Of a DNA stretch of 64,000 nucleotides, positions 28,190-39,200 are shown piece after piece. The DNA comes from Nitrosomonas marina (GTDB lineage Bacteria > Pseudomonadota > Gammaproteobacteria > Burkholderiales > Nitrosomonadaceae): the NCBI RefSeq assembly GCF_900111605.1, contig NZ_FOIA01000010.1, positions 1-64,000 on the forward strand. The letters run 5' to 3'. Within the stretch, counting starts at the first letter, position 1; the number at the start of each line of letters is the position of its first letter. The position numbers and the translations under genes are program-made. The notes beneath the pieces were generated by a model, which saw only the letters and a list, made by a program, of their open reading frames with translations, was not told the DNA's origin and made no database searches.

Positions 28190-28776
28190 TAACGTCTTAT
28201 TCACTGCCAAAAAGTCAAGCCGGCGCAACTTTTGCAACAGGTCTGATTTTTTTAGTAGTACTGACACTGTTCGGAACTACAGCAATGCGGACAGCCGGTT
28301 TGGAAGAACGAATGAGCGGTAACCTGCGAGACCGGAATCTCGCACTTCAGGCAGCCGAAATGGCGCTGCGATATGCAGAGCAACATATCCGTGATAATGA
28401 TCCGGCGACAAATACACCAAGCCCCATTGATGGCGTGACTGGTTTTGATAATGTTTGCACAAACGGGCTATGCTACTACGGAGCAGGTGTTTCAGCACCG
28501 GGAGAGCCTGGAAATCCCGGAAATCCTGCTTGGGTCACGTACTGTACGCCGGATTGCCCAATCAGCTATGTGCCCGGAACTGTATTCAATGTGGACGGTG
28601 TCAATTTTACTGCGCCGGCCCTGCCAGCGGGTGTGCCCGCGCCCACATATATTATCGAAGGAATTAGGAAAACACCGCCGGGTAATGGTGTTCGTTATTA
28701 CTACCGTATTACCGCGCGGGCACTGGGAGCAAAACAGGGAACAGAAGTGCAGTTACAGGAAATTTTCAGACCCTAA
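28186..28776 (+). CDS. pilX: Type IV pilus assembly protein PilX
   Basis: A 196-residue PilX-family protein. Its N-terminus KSQAGATFATGLIFLVVLTLFG replaces the usual pilin glutamate region with the degenerate form seen in PilX, followed by the diagnostic RTAGLEERMSGNLRDRNLALQAAE, quoted here as EERMSGNLRDRNLALQAAE. The C-terminal half contains a proline/glycine-rich loop (SAPGEPGNPGNPAW) and paired cysteines (YCTPDCP). It overlaps the pilW stop (ATGATA). PilX and PilY1 work as a pair at the pilus tip, and pilY1 follows within about 50 bp. Confidence 0.92.
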   Translation: MITSYSLPKSQAGATFATGLIFLVVLTLFGTTAMRTAGLEERMSGNLRDRNLALQAAEMALRYAEQHIRDNDPATNTPSPIDGVTGFDNVCTNGLCYYGAGVSAPGEPGNPGNPAWVTYCTPDCPISYVPGTVFNVDGVNFTAPALPAGVPAPTYIIEGIRKTPPGNGVRYYYRITARALGAKQGTEVQLQEIFRP

Positions 28777-28828
28777 GACTTGCGCATGGATATAAAGCAA
28801 CTGGAAATTTACATAGGGTGTCGCGATC

Positions 28829-31800
28829 ATGATTGAAAATCTAGTACGTTCGATATTATTAATAAGTTTTGTGTGTTCTCAGGCAGTATTTGTAAAGCCA
28901 ATTTATGCATTGCCGCCATTATCAAACGGTCCGCTTTTTTTGGGCGGAAATATCTCGCCAAATGTGATGTTTACCCTGGATGATTCCGGGTCGATGCAGT
29001 TTGAAATCATGCCGCAGCATTTGATTATTCAATCCGTACGTTACATGTTTCCTCGTGCCAATGATGTTTATGGCGGCAGCGATTATTCCAATTATGTGGT
29101 AGATTTTGATCCGGCCAATAAATACACCGCTTCCTTGCGCTCCAGTTATGTCAACAACATTTACTACGATCCGACAGTAAGCTACCTGCCCTGGAGCAAT
29201 CATGATGGGTCGCTGATGAGTAATGCAGACCCTACCTGTGCGCCACACAATCCGATGATTACCGGTAAGGGATGCCGCAACCTTACCGTCAACAATACCG
29301 AAACTGCTCGCTGGTTGATGGATAATGGCGATCGATCCTGGTGGGAGTCAAGAACTTTTTACCCAGCGGTATACTTCAAATATAACGGCGGTAATGTGAA
29401 TTCCGCCAGCAGTTATACACAAGTTGAGATCAGATCCTCGACGCCAACATACGCTGGGGGAGCCAATCGCCTGGATTGCGCCGCCGTATTCACATGTACT
29501 TACGATGAAGAGATCCAGAACTTTGCAAACTGGTATACGTATTACCGATCTCGCATACTGCTGGCACGCGCCGGTATTGGCCGGGCTTTCGCCGAACAGG
29601 GCAATACCATGCGTGTCGGCTTTGCTGCTATTAACAAAAATTCAGAATCAATTGACGGCGTTTCGACCGAGGTTATTGTTAAAGGGGTCCGGCAATTTGT
29701 CGGCGCAAACAAGACAGATTTTTTCGATAATCTGTATGGATATACACTACGCGCTGCCGGCACACCACTGCGAAATTCGGTTGATTATGTTGGAAAATAT
29801 TATCAGCGTAATGATGATCGAGGGCCGTGGAGCGAAACGCCGGGCTCGAGTGGTGGCGTAGAATATGAATGTCGCCAGAACTATAATATTTTGATGACCG
29901 ACGGTTACTGGCATGATACTGACGATCCTTCACCAGGAGTCGGCAATGTTGATAATACAGCAGGCTCCACCATCACTAACCATTCATCACCGCCTACACC
30001 CCCGACATATACTTATACGCCGGAGCTTCCTTTTGCCGATGGTTACAGTGATACGCTTGCTGACATTGCTATGTATTACTGGAAAAATGATTTGCGTCCG
30101 GACATGGACAATAATGTGCCGACTAACCCCTCAGACCCGGCTTTTTGGCAGCATATGGTAACGTTTACCGTAGGCCTGGGTGTAAGCGGTGCCTTGAGTA
30201 CATTGCCAACGGGTTCGGAGACATGGCCTGATCCAACGGGTAATGATGAAACGCCTGCAAAGATTGACGATCTCTGGCATGCTGCTGTCAATAGTCGAGG
30301 AGAGTTTTTCAGTGCCGCAGACCCCAATGTTTTCGCCAGCGCTTTATCCAATACATTATCAACCATTATTGCGCGAACAGGTTCGGCATCAGCCGTGGCC
30401 GCCAACTCAAATTCCCTGATGACGAACGGGCGGATTTATCAGGCAAAGTTCAACAGTGGTGACTGGAGCGGACAGCTTTTATCAATTCCGATTGATGCAG
30501 CCGGTAATCTGGGTGCTACAGAGTGGGAAGCCGGCTCGGTCTCGCTTGCCGCTGCATCCATTAATCCGACGTCGCGTGTTGTCATCACAAAGGGCAGTTC
30601 AGATGGTGTTGCATTCGAATATTCAAATCTGACAACTGCCCAGAAAGGTTACCTGGATAAAAACGCAGCGGGTGTGACTGATAATTGCGGTCCTGAAAGA
30701 GTCACTTTTTTGAGAGGGAGCGGTAATCATGAAGGCGCGGGAGGGACATTCAATTGTGCCAGCGCCACCACGGTCAATAAATTCCGTAACCGCACAACCA
30801 GCAAGCTTGGTGATATTGTGAATTCAGGGCCCTTTTATGTCGGAAAACCGCGCGCCGGTTATTCTGATGTGGACCATCCGGGGTATGCTGCGTTTCATTC
30901 TACTTACCAAGATCGTTTGCCGGTTGTGTATGTCGGGTCAAATGATGGTATTTTGCATGGTTTTAATGCCTGCCTGCCTGGTATAACTTCAGGCTGTTCT
31001 GCTGCAGATGCCGGTAAGGAGATCATTACGTATATTCCAAGTATGGTATATGCTAATTTAAGCAGATTGACCGACAAGGAATATAACGCCAATCATCGTT
31101 ATTTTGTCGATGGTTCCCCGATGGTTGGCGACGCATATACAGGTTCATCACCAAGCTGGAAAAGTGTATTGGTCGGTGCTCTGAATGGCGGCGGTAAAGG
31201 TTATTTTGCACTTGATGTTACCAACCCGTCAGGGGTTTCAGGCTCTGCGCCAGCATTTACAACAGCCAACGCGGCAAATCTGCTTCTATGGGAATTTTCG
31301 GATGCAGATGATGCCGATGTGGGTTATAGCTACAACTATCCGCCAGTGAATGCATTTACCGGCCAGGCCAAACAGATTGCAAAAATGGAAAACGGCAAGT
31401 GGGCAGTTATCGTCGGCAATGGCTACAATAGTGATAACGGCAAGGCGGTCTTGTACATACTGTTCATATCGGGCGGCGAAGATGGCAATTGGACTGCAGG
31501 TACGGACTATATCAAGCTTGTCGCTGATACAGGGCCCAATAACGGTCTGTCGACACCAATTCCATTTGATTCGAATGGAAACGGATTGATTGATGTCGTT
31601 TACGCAGGTGATATCAAGGGTAATTTATGGAAATTCGATGTAAGTTCCGCTTCTCCATCAAGCTGGAATGTTGCGATTGGCGGTCTGCCACTGTTTGTAT
31701 CAGGCACACAAAAACCGGTGATTGCGCCACCGGTTATCAGTTTACATCCTGATGGAGGTCAATTAGTGCTGTTTGGCACAGGCAAATATCTGGAAACTGG

Positions 31801-32350
31801 TGATACGACCAACACCGATACGCAAAGTATCTATGGTGTCTGGGATCACAACACTTCTGCAACAATAACAGTCGGTGACCTGGTGCAGCAAGTAATTACG
31901 GATGCTTCCGTACGGACTGCCTCACAACATCCTGTAGATTATTCTGCATCAGTAAAAGGGTGGTATTTTGATTTGCCAATCAGTGGTGAGCGATTGACCG
32001 GTATTCCCGCACTTGAAGACGGTCTGTTTACCTTTACTACGATAATTCCCTCAGCTTCTCCCTGTGATTTTGGTGGCAGGGGATTTGTAAATACAGTTGA
32101 TTTTTTAACAGGCGGGATGCTGTCATTTCCTGCATTCGATATTAACAGAAATAATCGTATAGGTTTTGATGACGGATTGTCAGCAGGGGTTGAGATTGGT
32201 TTTTCTGTAGGAGGTGTAACAAGAATCCGGGGGACACTTGAGGACGTATTGGTTTCTTCGAGGGCGGATGGTACATTAATCAAGACACCTGCAACGAAAG
32301 GACTGGCGGGTCTTCGTGGCAGAATTACCTGGCGCGAACTGATTCAATAG
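28829..32350 (+). CDS. pilY1: Type IV pilus tip adhesin PilY1
   Basis: A 1173-residue secreted protein that caps type IV pili and acts in adhesion, surface sensing and control of retraction. A signal peptide covers about 1-28. A von Willebrand A-like region begins at once: its MIDAS motif DDSGS is at 51-55, with Tyr-rich text and cysteines following. The C-terminal half (about 620-1100) is the PilY1 beta-propeller (VVYVGSNDGILHGFNA, YFVDGSPMVGDA, SVLVGALNGGGKGYFALD). It contains a calcium loop DSNGNGLID at 914-922, which in Pseudomonas controls pilus extension and retraction. The ribosome-binding site is poor (atagggtgtcgcgatc). It lies in the minor-pilin operon between pilX and pilE. Confidence 0.95.
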   Translation: MIENLVRSILLISFVCSQAVFVKPIYALPPLSNGPLFLGGNISPNVMFTLDDSGSMQFEIMPQHLIIQSVRYMFPRANDVYGGSDYSNYVVDFDPANKYTASLRSSYVNNIYYDPTVSYLPWSNHDGSLMSNADPTCAPHNPMITGKGCRNLTVNNTETARWLMDNGDRSWWESRTFYPAVYFKYNGGNVNSASSYTQVEIRSSTPTYAGGANRLDCAAVFTCTYDEEIQNFANWYTYYRSRILLARAGIGRAFAEQGNTMRVGFAAINKNSESIDGVSTEVIVKGVRQFVGANKTDFFDNLYGYTLRAAGTPLRNSVDYVGKYYQRNDDRGPWSETPGSSGGVEYECRQNYNILMTDGYWHDTDDPSPGVGNVDNTAGSTITNHSSPPTPPTYTYTPELPFADGYSDTLADIAMYYWKNDLRPDMDNNVPTNPSDPAFWQHMVTFTVGLGVSGALSTLPTGSETWPDPTGNDETPAKIDDLWHAAVNSRGEFFSAADPNVFASALSNTLSTIIARTGSASAVAANSNSLMTNGRIYQAKFNSGDWSGQLLSIPIDAAGNLGATEWEAGSVSLAAASINPTSRVVITKGSSDGVAFEYSNLTTAQKGYLDKNAAGVTDNCGPERVTFLRGSGNHEGAGGTFNCASATTVNKFRNRTTSKLGDIVNSGPFYVGKPRAGYSDVDHPGYAAFHSTYQDRLPVVYVGSNDGILHGFNACLPGITSGCSAADAGKEIITYIPSMVYANLSRLTDKEYNANHRYFVDGSPMVGDAYTGSSPSWKSVLVGALNGGGKGYFALDVTNPSGVSGSAPAFTTANAANLLLWEFSDADDADVGYSYNYPPVNAFTGQAKQIAKMENGKWAVIVGNGYNSDNGKAVLYILFISGGEDGNWTAGTDYIKLVADTGPNNGLSTPIPFDSNGNGLIDVVYAGDIKGNLWKFDVSSASPSSWNVAIGGLPLFVSGTQKPVIAPPVISLHPDGGQLVLFGTGKYLETGDTTNTDTQSIYGVWDHNTSATITVGDLVQQVITDASVRTASQHPVDYSASVKGWYFDLPISGERLTGIPALEDGLFTFTTIIPSASPCDFGGRGFVNTVDFLTGGMLSFPAFDINRNNRIGFDDGLSAGVEIGFSVGGVTRIRGTLEDVLVSSRADGTLIKTPATKGLAGLRGRITWRELIQ

Positions 32351-32490
32351 TGTTGTAAATGATATGTGTGTACGTAAAAATATCGTTCATTGTTGCCACA
32401 AGTGCGGGTGGTGTTTAATTTGGTAGCTTGCTGTCAATGTGTAGCGGTTGCCAGGTTCCGTTTTAACAAAGTAACAAAAGGAAGGTAGAA

Positions 32491-32922
32491 ATGAAATACA
32501 ATAGAAAAAAAAGTGGTTCATGTGGTTTTACATTGATTGAGTTGCTTGTAGCTGTAGCAATAGTTGGCATAATTGCGGCCGTTGCCCTGCCTTCCTATCA
32601 GAATTATGTCAGGGATACGAATCGTGGCGTGGCGAAGACAGTTCTTTATGAGAACGCCCAGTTCATGGAACAGTTTTATACGGAAAACAATCGCTATGAT
32701 CAGGATCTTGCAGGAAATGCGGTTGTCATACCTTTAGCACAGTCTCCCAGAACGGGGAATATGCAATATCAGGTTTCAATTCAGGCTGTCGCGAACAATA
32801 CGTTTACCTTGCAAGCAGTACCTGTCGGTTCGATGGCCGGTGATTTCTGTGGAACGCTAACATTGACAAATACCGGATTACAAGGTGCCGGCGCAGATGT
32901 TGCTACTTGCTGGAATCGATGA
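32491..32922 (+). CDS. pilE: Type IV pilin PilE-like minor pilin
   Basis: A 143-residue pilin with leader KKSGSCG and the site GFTLIELLVAVAIVGIIAAV, then ALPSYQNYVRDTNRG. The region QFMEQFYTENNRYD and the closing cysteine pair (DFCGTLTL and ATCWNR, a D-loop disulfide) fit the PilE/ComP-type minor pilins that end such operons. It could be a minor subunit or the DNA-binding pilin ComP; sequence alone does not decide. An aggaaggtagaa ribosome-binding site precedes the start. It lies 140 bp after pilY1, a gap that could carry its own promoter. Confidence 0.92.
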   Translation: MKYNRKKSGSCGFTLIELLVAVAIVGIIAAVALPSYQNYVRDTNRGVAKTVLYENAQFMEQFYTENNRYDQDLAGNAVVIPLAQSPRTGNMQYQVSIQAVANNTFTLQAVPVGSMAGDFCGTLTLTNTGLQGAGADVATCWNR

Positions 32923-32952
32923 GAAACTGTCCTGTCCAATTAAATGAGTTAT

Positions 32953-33666
32953 TTATTTTTGTATTTCTTTTTCCATCTCTTCCAGTGACACATGGCGAAC
33001 GTCTTTACCTTTTACCATGTATACGACATATTCAGACATGTTTTTTGCATGATCACCAATGCGCTCAATCGCCTTTGCAATAAATAATATTTCGATTGAG
33101 GTGGATATCTTGCGCGGATCCTCCATCATAAAAGTAATCAAGTGACGCATAATAGAGCGAAATTCTTCGTCTACAAACTCATCCTGCCGCACAATTTTTG
33201 AGGCAGAATTCGGGTCCAGTCGCGCGAAAGAATCGAGGGCCTTTTTTACCATATCCATGGCGATGCTGGCGACATGCTTGATTTCCGTAAAGCGCGGTAT
33301 CTGTAAACGATCATTGGTGTATATCAATCGTGCCATGCGCGCTATTTTTTGTGCTTCATCACCGATGCGTTCAAGATCCGTGATGGTTTTAATGATCATG
33401 ACAATCATTCGTAAATCAACCGCAGTTGGTTGTCTGCGAACTATAATCTGACTGCAGATTTCATCGATAGATACCTCCATCGCATTGACGCGGTGATCAT
33501 ATTCGATAACCTGGTCAATCAGTTCCTCGTTGCCTGTGGTCAGTGCCTCAATAGCGCGCTCAATTTGTTCCTCTACAAAACCGCCCATTTGTAAAACACG
33601 CGTTCGTGCTTCTTCAAGATCAGCATCAAATTGTTTGGAAATATGTTCTTTATTCATTGTGAACAC
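32953..33666 (-). CDS. phoU: Phosphate transport regulator PhoU
   Basis: A 237-residue all-helical protein made of two copies of the PhoU three-helix bundle. Each copy carries the metal-binding E/DxxxD pattern (TDLERIGDEAQKI near 96-108; AIERIGDHAKNM near 199-210). It restrains the PhoR/PhoB system and the PstSCAB phosphate transporter when phosphate is plentiful. The N-terminus (KEHISKQFDADLEEARTRVL) is typical. No pst or phoBR genes are in the window; the upstream neighbour on this strand is rpiA, 41 bp away. Confidence 0.96.
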   Translation of the reverse strand: MFTMNKEHISKQFDADLEEARTRVLQMGGFVEEQIERAIEALTTGNEELIDQVIEYDHRVNAMEVSIDEICSQIIVRRQPTAVDLRMIVMIIKTITDLERIGDEAQKIARMARLIYTNDRLQIPRFTEIKHVASIAMDMVKKALDSFARLDPNSASKIVRQDEFVDEEFRSIMRHLITFMMEDPRKISTSIEILFIAKAIERIGDHAKNMSEYVVYMVKGKDVRHVSLEEMEKEIQK

Positions 33667-33707
33667 CTTTGTTGAGTTTGCACAAAAAAGGCAATTGTTA
33701 CTGGAAT

Positions 33708-34370
33708 TTACTCAGAATGCATGGTTTTAACACCTTCATCAGTGCCAAGCAGTAAAAGATCTGCTGCACGACGAGCAAAAAGACCATTCGTTACAATACC
33801 AGTTATTTGGTTGAGTGCGGACTCCATTTCAACAGGATTCAGAATCTGCAAACCGTGTACATCAAGAATGACATTGCCGTTATCCGTAATAAAACCCTGC
33901 CGAAGCGCCGGTTGTCCCCCTAATAACAAAATCTCCCGGGCAACATAGCTGCGTGCCATCGGAATGACTTCGATGGGAAGCGGGAAATTACCCAGAACAT
34001 CGACAAGCTTGGATTGGTCCGTAATGCACACAAATTTTCTTGCCACAGCTGAGACAATTTTTTCGCGTGTAAGTGCGCCGCCCCCTCCTTTGATCATATG
34101 AAGATGTGGGGTTATTTCATCCGCGCCATCGATATATACAGGAAGATCATCTACATTATTCAGATCAATCACTTCTATACCATGTGACTGGAGACGTTTT
34201 GCTGTTGCATCGGAACTGGCTACAGCTCCGTCTATTTTGTGTTTTACTTTTGCCAGTTCATCAATAAAATAATTTGCTGTTGATCCTGTTCCTACGCCAA
34301 TGATACTGCCAATTGAAATATGTTCAATAGCAGCTGCCGCTACGGCACGTTTCTGTTCATCCTGAGTCAT
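33708..34370 (-). CDS. rpiA: Ribose-5-phosphate isomerase A
   Basis: Interconverts ribose 5-phosphate and ribulose 5-phosphate in the pentose phosphate and Calvin pathways. The protein is 220 residues. Motifs: [15 protein letters not shown] (phosphate loop), [17 protein letters not shown] with the catalytic acid, and [14 protein letters not shown] with the conserved lysine. In an ammonia oxidiser that fixes CO2 it would also serve ribulose bisphosphate regeneration. It is transcribed toward phoU and diverges from mutL. Confidence 0.97.
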   Translation of the reverse strand: MTQDEQKRAVAAAAIEHISIGSIIGVGTGSTANYFIDELAKVKHKIDGAVASSDATAKRLQSHGIEVIDLNNVDDLPVYIDGADEITPHLHMIKGGGGALTREKIVSAVARKFVCITDQSKLVDVLGNFPLPIEVIPMARSYVAREILLLGGQPALRQGFITDNGNVILDVHGLQILNPVEMESALNQITGIVTNGLFARRAADLLLLGTDEGVKTMHSE

Positions 34371-34449
34371 TTGTTTATTATCATCAACTGAAATTAAAAT
34401 AAATCATCCAGGTCATTATAATGTTTATGTTTTGCAATTGTACAATTTT

Positions 34450-36255
34450 ATGGCAGCTATAAAACTCTTACCTGAACTGTTGATAAACCAGATTGCTGCT
34501 GGCGAGGTTGTCGAGCGTCCAGCTTCGGCTCTCAAGGAAATTTTAGAAAATAGCATAGACGCCAGTGCAACCCGGATTGATATACAGCTTTTGCAGGGCG
34601 GTATAAAGCAGATGCGTATTACTGATAATGGTACGGGCATTGCCAAAGATGAGCTGATCCCTGCCCTGACACGACATAGTACAAGCAAAATCAGTTCTCT
34701 GGATGATCTGCACAAGATTACAAGTTTAGGATTCCGCGGTGAAGCGCTTGCCAGTATATCGGCTATTTCAAATTTAGTATTGACCAGTCAGACAGATACG
34801 CAAAATCATGCGTGGCAGGTACAGGTCAACTGTGGATCGATTACCCAGCCGCGACCAGCGGCACTAAGCAGAGGCACGGTTGTGGAAGCGCATGATTTCT
34901 TTGCGAACATTCCGGCAAGAAGAAAATTTCTGAAAACAGAAACAACTGAGTATACGCATTGTGAGGACGTGCTGAAGCGCATGGCTTTGGTGCGGCCTGA
35001 TGTTGAATTTACTTTGGAGCATAATGGAAAACTGCGACATCAATACCCGATTACTGATATATCGCAGCGAATTAAAGCTGTACTGGGCGAAGATTTTATG
35101 CAATCGGTTGCTAGTATCAATGAGCAGGCCGCCGATATAAGGTTGCAGGGCGTTGTTGCCTTGCCTGCGTACTCACGTGCATCACGTGACACACAATACT
35201 TCTTTGTGAATCATAGATTTATTCGTGACAGACTGATTGCTCATGCGATCCGGGAGGCTTACAGAGATGTGCTCCATTTGGATCGATATCCGGCTTTCGT
35301 CCTGTTTCTGGAAATGAATCCATCAGAGGTGGACGTCAATGTTCATCCGGCGAAATCCGAAATAAAGTTTCGCGATCCACGCGCATTGCATCAATTTATT
35401 TTTCATGCCGTTCAAAAATCACTGGCCAGGCCTTCAAAAGAAATGCATCCGGAACTGGTAACGAACGCGGGTTCTGAGTCAATGCCGCATTGTCCTAACC
35501 GGCCACCGAAAAAATTTGGAGTCGAGCAGCCGACAGAGTTATATCAGTCGTTGTTTGATATTGACGATGCGTATCTGAATACTTCCGCAGTAGCTGACAC
35601 AGGAGTGCAAGCAAATCGTAGATCTGATGTACTGATAGCAGACAGCGCATTAACGGAAAACGTACCTGACTTTCCACCGCTCGGTTTTGCGCTGGGTCAG
35701 TTGCATGGCGTGTATATTCTTGCACAGAATAATAATGGTTTGGTTGTTGTCGATATGCACGCAGCGCACGAACGGATTTTGTATGAAAAATTGAAGGCGG
35801 CAATGGATAGCCAATCGTGGTCCATGCAGGCACTTTTGATTCCTGTGACATTTCATGCGGATCGAGGCGATGTTGTTTTTGCCGAAGAAAATCTGGCGCT
35901 ATTTGAGCAGATAGGGTTTGAGCTTGCTATTCTCAGTCCAACTACGCTGGCTGTACGTTCGGTTCCTGCGATCCTGCAGCAGGCCGATATTGTGAAATTG
36001 ACCCTGGATATATTGCGTGAAATAAGAGAATACGGAAGTGATCGGGTGTTAACAGCTGGACGTAACGAAATCCTGGCTACAATGTCTTGTCATACTGCGA
36101 TTCGGGCTAACAGAACGCTGACTATTGCAGAAATGAATGCATTATTGCGTGAAATGGAAGCGACTGATCGTGCTGATCAATGCAATCATGGCAGACCGAC
36201 CTGGTACGAAATCAACATGGCAGGTCTGGATAAATTGTTCATGCGTGGAAAGTAA
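34450..36255 (+). CDS. mutL: DNA mismatch repair protein MutL
   Basis: The linker ATPase of methyl-independent or methyl-directed mismatch repair, coupling MutS to downstream factors. From ATG 34450 it has 601 residues; a TTG at 34432 is in frame but unlikely, because homologs begin about MAAIKLLPELLINQIAAGE. GHKL ATPase motifs: LENSIDA, DNGTGI, GFRGEALASIS. The C-terminal domain carries DMHAAHERILYE, which matches the MutL endonuclease signature DQHA(X)2E(X)4E except Gln to Met, plus a CNHGRP motif near the end. It is therefore probably a nicking MutL, unlike that of E. coli. No mutS or mutH lies nearby. Confidence 0.96.
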   Translation: MAAIKLLPELLINQIAAGEVVERPASALKEILENSIDASATRIDIQLLQGGIKQMRITDNGTGIAKDELIPALTRHSTSKISSLDDLHKITSLGFRGEALASISAISNLVLTSQTDTQNHAWQVQVNCGSITQPRPAALSRGTVVEAHDFFANIPARRKFLKTETTEYTHCEDVLKRMALVRPDVEFTLEHNGKLRHQYPITDISQRIKAVLGEDFMQSVASINEQAADIRLQGVVALPAYSRASRDTQYFFVNHRFIRDRLIAHAIREAYRDVLHLDRYPAFVLFLEMNPSEVDVNVHPAKSEIKFRDPRALHQFIFHAVQKSLARPSKEMHPELVTNAGSESMPHCPNRPPKKFGVEQPTELYQSLFDIDDAYLNTSAVADTGVQANRRSDVLIADSALTENVPDFPPLGFALGQLHGVYILAQNNNGLVVVDMHAAHERILYEKLKAAMDSQSWSMQALLIPVTFHADRGDVVFAEENLALFEQIGFELAILSPTTLAVRSVPAILQQADIVKLTLDILREIREYGSDRVLTAGRNEILATMSCHTAIRANRTLTIAEMNALLREMEATDRADQCNHGRPTWYEINMAGLDKLFMRGK

Positions 36256-36263
36256 AGAACCGT

Positions 36264-39200
36264 TCATGAATTATTCGGTACATATTGCAGAATGTGACTC
36301 AATAGCTCGCTATCCTTGTATGGTTTGCCCAGGAACTCATTGGCTCCCAGATCTAGTGCCATTTTACGGTGTTTGTCAGCAGTCCGTGATGTAATGACAA
36401 TAATAGGTATCTGCGCAGTATCGGTTTTTTCACGAATTTTTTCAATGAATTCGAAACCGTTCATTTTAGGCATTTCAAGATCAACCAGAATAATGTCTGG
36501 CTTGATTTGTGTAATCGTTTCAATGGCTTCAAGGCCATGCTTGGCGGTTAAAACATTGTAGCCCTCTCGTTCGAGAAGTCGACTGGTTACTTTACGTACA
36601 GTCAGTGAGTCATCGACGACCAGTACAGTTGCCGCAGACTTGATCTTATCAGCTGCGCGGTCAATAATTTCAGAAGCAGGCGTTTGTAAAATCAGCTGTA
36701 CGTCTTCACGGTTCAGCAATTTAAGTGGATTTAGAATGAGTGCAGGCGTGCCCTCGCCGGTTACAGTGACACCTTCTACTCCCGGTGCATGTAAAATCTG
36801 GGAGCCGGCCTGTTTAACGATGACTTCCCGGTTGCCAACTAAGGTATCAATATGAATGGCAAGCCGCAAATCACCGCTGCGCAGTAACAGGACGTGATTA
36901 TATTTTTTTGTTTCGGGTTTATTATCCAAATAACCCAGATAAAAGGAAATGTAGGAAAACGGATAAATATTTCCGTCATTATGTATCTGTCTATCCTGAT
37001 ATGCTTTCAGCAATGCATCGGCATTTATTTCCTGTACCTGTTCAACTATCGTTTCCGGTATTGCGTATACCTGATTGCCAGAAGATACAATGATTGCTTG
37101 TGTTACCGCTAGCAATAATGGCAACTGGATATGAAATACAGTTTCTCTGTTTTTTACTGTGCTGACCGATATATGGCCGCCCAGTTCGGATATATCATTT
37201 TGGACGATATCCATTCCTACACCGCGACCGGCGGTCTCCGTTGCCTGATCCTGTGTAGTCAGTCCCGGGGCAAAAATTAACGCCGCAATCTGATCGTCTT
37301 CCAATAATTCATTTTCATTAATCAGACCTTGCCTGATCGCTGCTTTACGGATATTTTCCAGATCGAGACCACAACCATCGTCGCGAATCGTAATGACGAT
37401 TTCGTTGTTGTTCTGTTGTAGATTCATCACAATCTGTCCGGTTTCCGGCTTGCCGGATAGAATGCGCTGGTCGCTTTTCTCAATACCGTGTGCAACCGCA
37501 TTACGCAAAATATGTTCAAGGGATGCACTGATTTTTTCTAAAACGCTGCGGTCAATCTCGGTTGCTTCACCCCGAATTTGCAAGCAGGCCTTTTTGCCAA
37601 GCTCATTTGCTGCTTTTCTGAGAACGCGATAGTAACGCTCCGAAATATGTCCAAACGGCACAGTGCGTATACGTATCAATTCCTGTTGCAGCTGATGGTT
37701 GACGTCTGCCTGCTGTGCCACTGCCTCAACCGCAGCAATATGTGCGGTTTTGAGATTTTTCTGCACAGTCATGACGTCATCGATACTTTCAGCCATGAGC
37801 CGGGTCAGCTCCTGAAGACGTGTGAAGCGATCGAGTTCAAGCGGATCAAAGGATTGATCGTTGTTGTGTTGATACGCAGTTCGTGAAGCCATTTGTGTTT
37901 CTGCCTGAATTTCGATTTCACGAAGCTGTCCATGCAAACGATCAATACTTTCAGTCAGATCCTGAAGGGATTGCTTAAAATGATTTAGCTGAGTTTCAAT
38001 TTTACTGCGAAAAATACTGGCTTCCCCGGAATCATTTACCAGGCGATCTATCAACTCGGCCTTTACACGCAACACATTGATTGGCTGGTGTGCATCTTCG
38101 AAATTTGCTTCAGATGAAATTAAGTGCTCCTGAGCGGATGAAATTTCCGATGCCGATATCTCATGTATCTTCGGTGATTCAGCACCGGTATCAGCTGCTG
38201 TCGCCGTACTTGTAATCTCTGGTGTCTGTTCGGCCTTTGCTTTTGATTGCAAGCGTTCAATAGTTTCACAGATCTGATCGAATTGATATTCAACAGTTTC
38301 GATAGCATGGCTTGAGACAACCGGGCTGTTGAATGCCTGCTCTACTTCTTCTTCAGTTGCATGAATCAATTCGCCAAGCTGCTGCGCGCCGATCATATGC
38401 GCGCTTCCTTTTAATGTGTGCAATAATCTAAGAAGACTGATACGAATTTCTTCATCCTGTGGCAAAATGCGCCACGCGCGCAGCTTTGTACTGATTTGAG
38501 GAATGGTGTCTTTTGCTTCCTCAAGAAAAGTCTGCATCAATTCTGTACTGACATCATCATGTATATTTTCAGCAATTTCCTGGAGTGAATCGACATGCCG
38601 GTTTGATTCCGTTTCTGTATAGTTAGCGGGCGGTGTTTTTTTGAGCCGGTACTCGTTCAAATTGACAGGTTCGGAACGATTTTCTGCCGCAGCTTCGTTG
38701 CTTCTTGTCTGGTGGTTTACGATTTCATGTATTAAAAATTGCCCCAGTTGCAGATCAGTATCATTCGGAAATTGCTGTTGCAGGACTTTTTTGAGCAGTT
38801 CGCTGATTTGTTGAATACAGTTTTGTATCAAATGCGTATCGGATTCCTGCAAATGCGCATCTGCTTCCATCAGCCGTGTCAGCCAGCTCTCGAGTGCGCT
38901 GCAAAGGTCGGCTACAAAATCCAGTTTTATAGCACGGGAAGTGCTTCCCAGGGTATGTATTGCCAGTAAAAACGGTTGATTGATTTTTGCCGGATGGGTG
39001 TTCAGCAGCATTTTCAATTCTCTTTCAAGAGTCGTCAAATGCTGTTTCGATTCAATGGCAAATATTTCAAAAAGATCAGCAGGAATAGAAATGCCACCAA
39101 TGGTAACTGCATCCTGTGTTACGTCGTTACTTATTAAAGAGTTGTCTGTAGAATTCTGTTCGAGGCGGTGTGTTTTTTCTTCGCCAGTACCCAGGCAATT

